From positions 1-64,000 of the forward strand of contig DATDBU010000113.1 of NCBI GenBank assembly GCA_036524675.1: a stretch of DNA of 64,000 bases, written 5' to 3'. The DNA comes from DATDAW01 sp036524675 (lineage in GTDB: Bacteria; Verrucomicrobiota; Verrucomicrobiia; Chthoniobacterales; DASVRZ01). The notes under the pieces are model-generated. The model was not told where the DNA came from and searched no databases. It saw only the letters and a list, made by a program, of their open reading frames with translations. A program made the position numbers and the translations under genes. Shown here one piece after another: positions 59,107-64,000 of this stretch (its first letter is position 1; the number at the start of each line of letters is the position of its first letter).

Positions 59107-61827
59107 TTACGATTCCACCTCAAGCAGTCTCTCAAAGATCAGCTGCGGAGCCAGGGGCAAAGTGCCAAATCGGACGCCAGTGGCGTCTGCGACAGCATTG
59201 GTGAGCGCAGGAGCGACCGGGTTGACCGGACTTTCACTCATGGCTTTCGCACCCATGGGGCCGATCTTGTCGACTGTATGCGCAAAATAGACTTCCGTTT
59301 TGGGCACATCCGCGAATGCCGGGATGCGGTAGTTTCGAAACGCGGGATTTACCAGATTGCCCGTGGCGTCCACGACCATCCGCTCGAATAGCGCCCAGCC
59401 GATTCCCTGCGCGATACCGCCTTCGACCTGGCCACGGCACTGCATCGGATTGATGACTACGCCGGCGTCAGCGGCATGGACGCTTTGCAGGATTTGGATT
59501 TCGCCAGTGATTTTGTTCACCGCGACTCGGAAACCGTGCACGTTAAACGAAACAGACCTTGGCGCGGCGTATGCGCGACGGACGGCGTTGACCCGGGTGC
59601 CATCCCTTGTGGCGCGGTCATAAAGCTCGCTGAGGGAAATCGAACTGTTGCCGGTATGGACGACGCCGTCTCCGATTTTGCAGGCTTCGGCCGGCACGCC
59701 CGAATAACGGCTCGCCAATACGACAAGCTGTTCCTTCAAAACGTTTGCCGAACTTTGGACGGCAGCGCCGCCGATGATAGTTCCCGTGCTGGCGTACGTG
59801 CCGGTGTCGTAAGGGGCTTTATCCGTATCGGCGTTAATAATGCGAATGCGATTCACGCCGCAGCCGAGCACCGTGGCCGCGATCTGCAGATGCGTGGTGA
59901 TCGTTCCGTTCCCAAATTCCGCCGAACCTATGGCAAGGAGATAGTCCCCCGTTGGCAGCAGGTCGATCCGTGCCTCAGAACGATGTTCCGTCGGTGGACC
60001 GCAATCGAGCATGCAAATAGCCAGTCCCTTCCCTTCGAGCCATTCGGCTCCGTCCGGTTTCGGCTTCCCACGGCCACTCGCTAGCGCTTCTTCAGTCACA
60101 TCCACGCATTCGGCGAGTCCGTAGCTGCCGATCGAGATATCACTCGGCCCACTCCAGACACTAAGCAGCGTGTCATGTTCGCGAATCATGTTCTTCCGGC
60201 GAAAAGCCACCGGATCGATGCCAAGCTTGCGCGCAAGTTCATCGATCGCGCTTTCCACGCCGAACGCCGTCTGCGTCATGCCATATCCGCGAAACGCACC
60301 GCCGGGGACGCAATTCGTATATACGGAAAACGCGTCTGCCTTCTTGTTAGGACAACGATAGATGGCGAGCGATTCGTTCAACGAATGGCCGAGCACTTCA
60401 CCTCCGTGATTGCCGTAGGCGCCGGTGTTCGAAACGGCCCGCATGTACATCGCCGTGAGTGTGCCGTCCTTGGTCGCACCAAGCTTCAGGCGCATTTTGA
60501 ATGGATGCCGGGTAACCGCTCCGATAAATTCTTCCGTTCGCGTAAACTCCCACTTCACGGGCTTCCCGAGAGCGAGTGTCGCCGCAGCGCACAAGTCTTC
60601 GCTAAGCACTTCCTGTTTTGCGCCGAAACCGCCGCCGACCCGCTCCGTATAAACGTGCACAGCCTCAGGGTATAAACCAAACAGATAAACCAGCTTCGCC
60701 TTTGTCAGCGACGGCGTCTGACTGCTTGTCCGGCAATGCAGTCGGCCTTCGTCATCGAGATAGGTGATCGTTGTATGAGTCTCCAAGTGCGCGTGTTGCT
60801 GAGGCGGCGTCTCGAACTCTCCCTCGAAAATCACATCCGCCGCAGCAAAACCAGCTTCCGTATCTCCATTCTCGCCATGGAATTCCCGCAGGATATTTCT
60901 CTCCGGATGTGAAATCCGCGACACGGCATTTTTGCCCGTGTGCAAAATCGGCGCGCCTTCGGCCATCGCTTCCTCGGGATCAAAAACCGCCGGCAAGACT
61001 TCGTATTCCACCAAAAGCGCCCGGCATGCCTCCTCCGCCGCTCCCTCGGATTCCGCAACAACCGCCGCAACACGCTGACCGGCAAAACGCACGACGTTAT
61101 CCAAAATGTACGTGTCATCGGGATCAACGTGATAGTCATCATGCGTCGCTGTCGTGAACAATCTCCGCGGAACATCCTCCCAAGTGAGCACCAATTTTAC
61201 GCCCGGAACGGCAACGGCTCTGGTTTTGTCAATCGACTTGATGACAGCATGCGCGTGCGTCGAGCGGAGCACTTTCAAATGGAGCATTCCTTCCATATGC
61301 ACGTCCGCCGTGTACCTCGCTTTGCCAGTCACAATCGACTCAGCCAGAGGATTTTGCAGATTCATTCCCACGCTGGAGCCGGGACAATCCGTCGCCACCT
61401 CCTCTCTTCCACAAATGGCATCCTCAACAGCACGGTAGCCCGTGCAGCGGCAAAGATTTCCTTTCAATGAGCGCGGCAAATCCGCTTTCTGATCATCCGT
61501 CAATTTCGCCGCGGTCATGATCATTCCCGACGTGCAGAACCCGCACTGAAAACCTTGCGCCGCAAGAAATTGCTTCTGCACGGGGTGCAGCTCTCCGTCC
61601 TGGGCCAAACCCTCCAGAGTTGTCACCTCATGGCCTTCGGCGCGAAATGCAGGAAAGAGACAACTGTGCACCGGTTGTCCGTCCACCCACACCGTGCAGG
61701 CGCCACAATCACCGGCGTCGCACCCTTTGCGGACACCAAACCATCCTTGATCCCGAAGAAATGTGCGAAGGCATTGCCCGGGACGGGGTTCCGCATTGAG
61801 TGAATTCCCATTAACGCTGCAGTTCAT
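59107..61827 (-). CDS. xanthine dehydrogenase-family oxidoreductase, [2Fe-2S]/Mo fusion
   Basis: A 906-residue molybdoenzyme. Residues 1-150 hold both [2Fe-2S] sites (CDAGDCGACTVWVDGQPVHS; CGFCTSGMIM with later CRCTG). After a 20-residue linker the molybdopterin subunit follows (VGGGFGAKQEV, CVPGGAFRGYGMTQTAFG, and the glutamate in AKAMSESPVNPVAPAL). The FAD domain found in XDH is absent and no separate FAD gene is adjacent. Hypoxanthine, xanthine or aldehyde substrates are possible. The molybdenum cofactor enzyme gene at 63043 lies 1.2 kb away. The start at 61827 gives the standard beginning of the iron-sulfur domain. Confidence 0.93.
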   Translation of the reverse strand: MNCSVNGNSLNAEPRPGQCLRTFLRDQGWFGVRKGCDAGDCGACTVWVDGQPVHSCLFPAFRAEGHEVTTLEGLAQDGELHPVQKQFLAAQGFQCGFCTSGMIMTAAKLTDDQKADLPRSLKGNLCRCTGYRAVEDAICGREEVATDCPGSSVGMNLQNPLAESIVTGKARYTADVHMEGMLHLKVLRSTHAHAVIKSIDKTRAVAVPGVKLVLTWEDVPRRLFTTATHDDYHVDPDDTYILDNVVRFAGQRVAAVVAESEGAAEEACRALLVEYEVLPAVFDPEEAMAEGAPILHTGKNAVSRISHPERNILREFHGENGDTEAGFAAADVIFEGEFETPPQQHAHLETHTTITYLDDEGRLHCRTSSQTPSLTKAKLVYLFGLYPEAVHVYTERVGGGFGAKQEVLSEDLCAAATLALGKPVKWEFTRTEEFIGAVTRHPFKMRLKLGATKDGTLTAMYMRAVSNTGAYGNHGGEVLGHSLNESLAIYRCPNKKADAFSVYTNCVPGGAFRGYGMTQTAFGVESAIDELARKLGIDPVAFRRKNMIREHDTLLSVWSGPSDISIGSYGLAECVDVTEEALASGRGKPKPDGAEWLEGKGLAICMLDCGPPTEHRSEARIDLLPTGDYLLAIGSAEFGNGTITTHLQIAATVLGCGVNRIRIINADTDKAPYDTGTYASTGTIIGGAAVQSSANVLKEQLVVLASRYSGVPAEACKIGDGVVHTGNSSISLSELYDRATRDGTRVNAVRRAYAAPRSVSFNVHGFRVAVNKITGEIQILQSVHAADAGVVINPMQCRGQVEGGIAQGIGWALFERMVVDATGNLVNPAFRNYRIPAFADVPKTEVYFAHTVDKIGPMGAKAMSESPVNPVAPALTNAVADATGVRFGTLPLAPQLIFERLLEVES

Positions 61828-62043
61828 AGGCCCTATTCGGTTGTTCGGACAGAAATAGGGTTCATGGCGCGAGTGCGGCAACCTTTATTTACCGTAAACG
61901 CCTACTTGTACGTTAACAGCGTAATAAATATCCCTAAAGTTATATATCTGGAACAGCCAGAATAGTCACTCCCGCGCACAAGCCCATTGACTGGAGTTTT
62001 GCATTTGCGTTTTTCATTCCTCTGCTTCCTTTTCGTTCCGTTC

Positions 62044-62971
62044 ATGACGCTGCATCACGCGATTTTTCACGGAACGATACGGGTAAGGCACGGCCAGCAT
62101 GTCGAGTTTCGGCGCTGGCTTGGGCGATACGATGCGGCGCTCGCGCATTTTCCGGGAAAACTTGGAAACGTAACCGTTCCGCCGCCGGCAGGCAGCAACA
62201 CCTGGTCGATGCGGCTCGTTTTCGAAACGAGCGAACAGCTCGAAGCATGGCTCGATTCCTCAGAGCGTGCAGACTTGTTGCGCGAAGCAGCACCGCTTCT
62301 GGAAGGCGGCCCAATTTATAAAATCACCCGCGACCATCCATCGGATGGCAGCGTAACCGAAGTACTGTTTGCGAAAATCCAACCGGGAGCCGAAAATGCG
62401 TTTCGGCACTGGAGCACCAAAATCAACCGCGCGCAGTCCCGATATCCAGGCTACCTGGGCGTGACCATCCAGCCGCCGTTTGCCGGACAATACGAATGGA
62501 CGACATTGCTGCGATTCGACTCCCCGGAGAATCTCGACAACTGGCTCAAATCCCCCGACCGCAGGGAACTCATGCGCGAAATGCAGACATTTCTCGTGAG
62601 CGGATCCCGCCACCGATTGGCTACATCATTTCCAAGTTGGATCCCCGCCCCCCCCAGCTTCGGCCAGACCCGCACCGAATTGGAAAACGACAGCGCTCGT
62701 TTTACTGGGACTGTTTCCAATCGTGATGCTCGAGATGTGGGCGCTCGGCGGGATTCTCAACCAGTACTTCGCGCGATCACCCGGCATGTTCGTAGCCAAC
62801 ATGATCAGCGCTGGACTGACTGGTTACGTCTCCATGCCATTGCTAGTGCGCGCCTTCCGCTGGTGGCTATTCTTGAGAGAAGACTCTTCGAAATGGATTA
62901 CGCCTGTCGGCATAGTATTGCTGCTGGCACTCTACGCCGCGGAAATCATTTTGTTTTGGAACTTGCACTAA
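62044..62971 (+). pseudogene. two-ABM-domain membrane protein, C8 frameshift
   Basis: Frame one encodes two tandem ABM-type domains (HHAIFHGTIRVRHGQHVEFR; VTEVLFAKIQPGAENAFRHW with YLGVTIQPPFAG) and ends in the linker FPSWIPAPP. At a C8 run (62648-62655) the protein continues one base later with ASARPAPNWKT, then hydrophobic helices LVLLGLFPIVMLEMWALG, ANMISAGLTGYVSMP and ITPVGIVLLLALYAAEIILF. Deleting one C restores the familiar antibiotic-biosynthesis-monooxygenase plus membrane-domain protein of about 308 residues. The lesion may be a phase-variable tract, a sequencing error or a real mutation. Confidence 0.8.
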
Positions 62972-63042
62972 CTCTATCTTCATATCCTACTCGTTAACAC
63001 TACCTTACTCTCCCGTTTCTCCTCCTCACCGCCCCGTTGTGT

Positions 63043-63705
63043 ATGAGCAAGTCAAAGAGTCGGACGAACGATACGGAAGACGCCATGGGAGCGATCATCC
63101 TCTCTGCGGGCGCATCCCGCCGGATGGGTTCTCCCAAGGCCCTGCTTCCCTGGGGCAAATCGACCGTCCTACAGCACCTTTCCGACCTCTGGACATCCGC
63201 GGGCGCCACGCAGATCGCTGTTGTTCTCGATCCTGCCAACTCCGCCATCGCTGCAGAACTAGACCGCCTCGCTGTGTCCGATCGAATACCCAACCCGCAT
63301 GCCACCGATGGCGGGATGATGTCCTCCCTGCGAGCCGCGGCAAAATGGCCAAATTGGAATGCGTCTATCCGCCGTTTTGCCGTCGCGTTGGTCGATCAAC
63401 CGCATATTTCCCGCGGCACTCTTATTTCCCTCAACAGATTTTCTCACGAGAACCCCAAAAAAATTTGCCAACCCCAATTTGGCAATCGCCGCGGGCATCC
63501 CGTTTTTCTCCCAAAAGAAATATTTGTTAGTCTCGCTGCCACGACAGAACCGGATTTCCGCGCGTTTATCAGGCGTCACGCCAGCCTCCGGGCGTTTCTA
63601 CCCTGCGCCGATGAAGCTGTCATTAGTGACATGGATACACCGGAAGACTATCGGAAGGCAGTGGAGCGAAACGTTCCAGACGATGAAACAGTGGGCGGCC
63701 TATAG
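63043..63705 (+). CDS. MocA-like molybdenum cofactor nucleotidyltransferase
   Basis: A 220-residue enzyme of the MobA/MocA family. The nucleotide-binding signature is IILSAGASRRMGSPKALLPW, with VALVDQPHISRGTL and the C-terminal RRGHPVFLP; MDTPEDYRKA closes the fold. MocA adds CMP to molybdopterin for xanthine dehydrogenase-type enzymes, so the XDH-family gene nearby is the probable client. A TTG at 63037 would add two residues; 63043 is the first ATG. Confidence 0.9.
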   Translation: MSKSKSRTNDTEDAMGAIILSAGASRRMGSPKALLPWGKSTVLQHLSDLWTSAGATQIAVVLDPANSAIAAELDRLAVSDRIPNPHATDGGMMSSLRAAAKWPNWNASIRRFAVALVDQPHISRGTLISLNRFSHENPKKICQPQFGNRRGHPVFLPKEIFVSLAATTEPDFRAFIRRHASLRAFLPCADEAVISDMDTPEDYRKAVERNVPDDETVGGL

Positions 63706-63744
63706 TAAGCCGGCCACTGCAGATAACGTTTTTTCGCCGCGAAA

Positions 63745-64000
63745 CTACTTGGACGATTCAATCCGCGGGAATAGTGGAACCGGCCGCCCCAGTTGATGTC
63801 CGTCGGGGAGTTTCCCCCATTCGACCTCTGCAAGCTTCATTGGGCCGCGCCAGTTGAGTTGGCTGAAAATACCGGTCGCCGCTTTCGGCAGCACCGGTGA
63901 AATGAGGATCGCGACCATCCGAAGCGACTCAGAGAGAGAGTACAATACACGATCAAGGCGTTCCGCCTGCGCCGGTTCTTTGGCCAAGGACCATGGTTTT
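63745..64000 (-). CDS. metG: methionyl-tRNA synthetase, C-terminal part
   Basis: The last 84 codons of a gene that begins beyond the right edge. KPWSLAKEPAQAERLDRVLY, SLSESLRMVAILISPVLPKA and GIFSQLNWRG match the anticodon-binding helical domain of MetG, and the end (LPDGHQLGRPVPLFPRIE) is typical of its C-terminus without a tRBD extension. It is convergent with the MocA-like gene, 39 bases apart. Confidence 0.9.
   Translation of the reverse strand, partial: KPWSLAKEPAQAERLDRVLYSLSESLRMVAILISPVLPKAATGIFSQLNWRGPMKLAEVEWGKLPDGHQLGRPVPLFPRIESSK

Noticed and set aside
61987..62997. One 336-residue protein in a single frame
   Set aside because: After FPSWIPAPPSFG the frame becomes Arg/Ser-rich, while the +1 frame shows proper membrane helices, so a frameshift is the better reading.

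Overview
The window is chromosomal DNA from a Gram-negative bacterium with a complete outer-membrane programme: an LptD homologue, a LolD/FtsX-type ABC exporter pair, an OmpA-type peptidoglycan-binding domain and several exported proteins. Gene content and gene neighbourhoods point most simply to Verrucomicrobiota, possibly a soil Chthoniobacterales/Spartobacteria-like lineage. That assignment is inference; no rRNA gene is present to settle it. Most of the window is ordinary core genome. Mobile-element damage is confined to the left edge and to 24.7-26.2 kb.

Layout. 1-0.7 kb: relics of an IS66-like transposase and a helix-turn-helix protein beside tRNA-Arg(CCT). 0.9-8.0 kb: a stress-type cluster (DUF883 membrane protein, host-attachment/baeRF-like protein, YciE-like ferritin fold, paired-cysteine protein, two PA2169-type four-helix proteins, phosphoketolase, a small basic protein, MgtC). 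8.0-13.4 kb: cupin, FKBP isomerase, DUF1684, MOSC, and an unusual pair made of a membrane-anchored substrate-binding/OmpA fusion and a coiled-coil membrane protein. 13.7-16.7 kb: tRNA-Thr, tuf, tRNA-Trp, secE, nusG, rplK, closed by a strong terminator where rplA would be expected. 16.7-24.8 kb: regulators and oxidoreductases (TetR, BaiN-like flavoprotein, MDR reductase divergent from a GlxA-type regulator, MocR divergent from DUF2917), a decayed PhzF gene and a HEAT-repeat gene. 24.76-26.23 kb: an ISKra4-like element with matching ends and a 9-bp target duplication, inserted in the 3' end of the HEAT gene.

26.4-33.1 kb: threonine ammonia-lyase, typA, tRNA-Ser and the conserved phoH-HD hydrolase-ybeY group. 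33.1-44.8 kb: OppC/OppB permeases, a hairpin repeat, an orphan DNA methyltransferase, a PAS protein, an exported nucleoside phosphorylase-like protein, phosphofructokinase, lptD, ugd, a class V aminotransferase and an AT-richer pair (three-helix membrane protein plus 38-residue proline-rich peptide). 44.8-53.0 kb: a recC-recB-recD operon. 53.1-64 kb: GDSL esterase, LolD/FtsX exporter, LemA with two TPM proteins, a fused [2Fe-2S]/molybdopterin oxidoreductase, a frameshifted ABM-domain membrane protein, a MocA-like nucleotidyltransferase and the C-terminus of metG.

The best-supported unusual observations are: the IS insertion whose left end supplies the stop codon of the HEAT gene; two homopolymer frameshifts (A8 in the transposase, C8 in the ABM gene); the near-perfect dyad in the GlxA/MDR divergent promoter; the substrate-binding/OmpA fusion with its coiled-coil partner; and the membrane-protein/proline-peptide pair next to recCBD.
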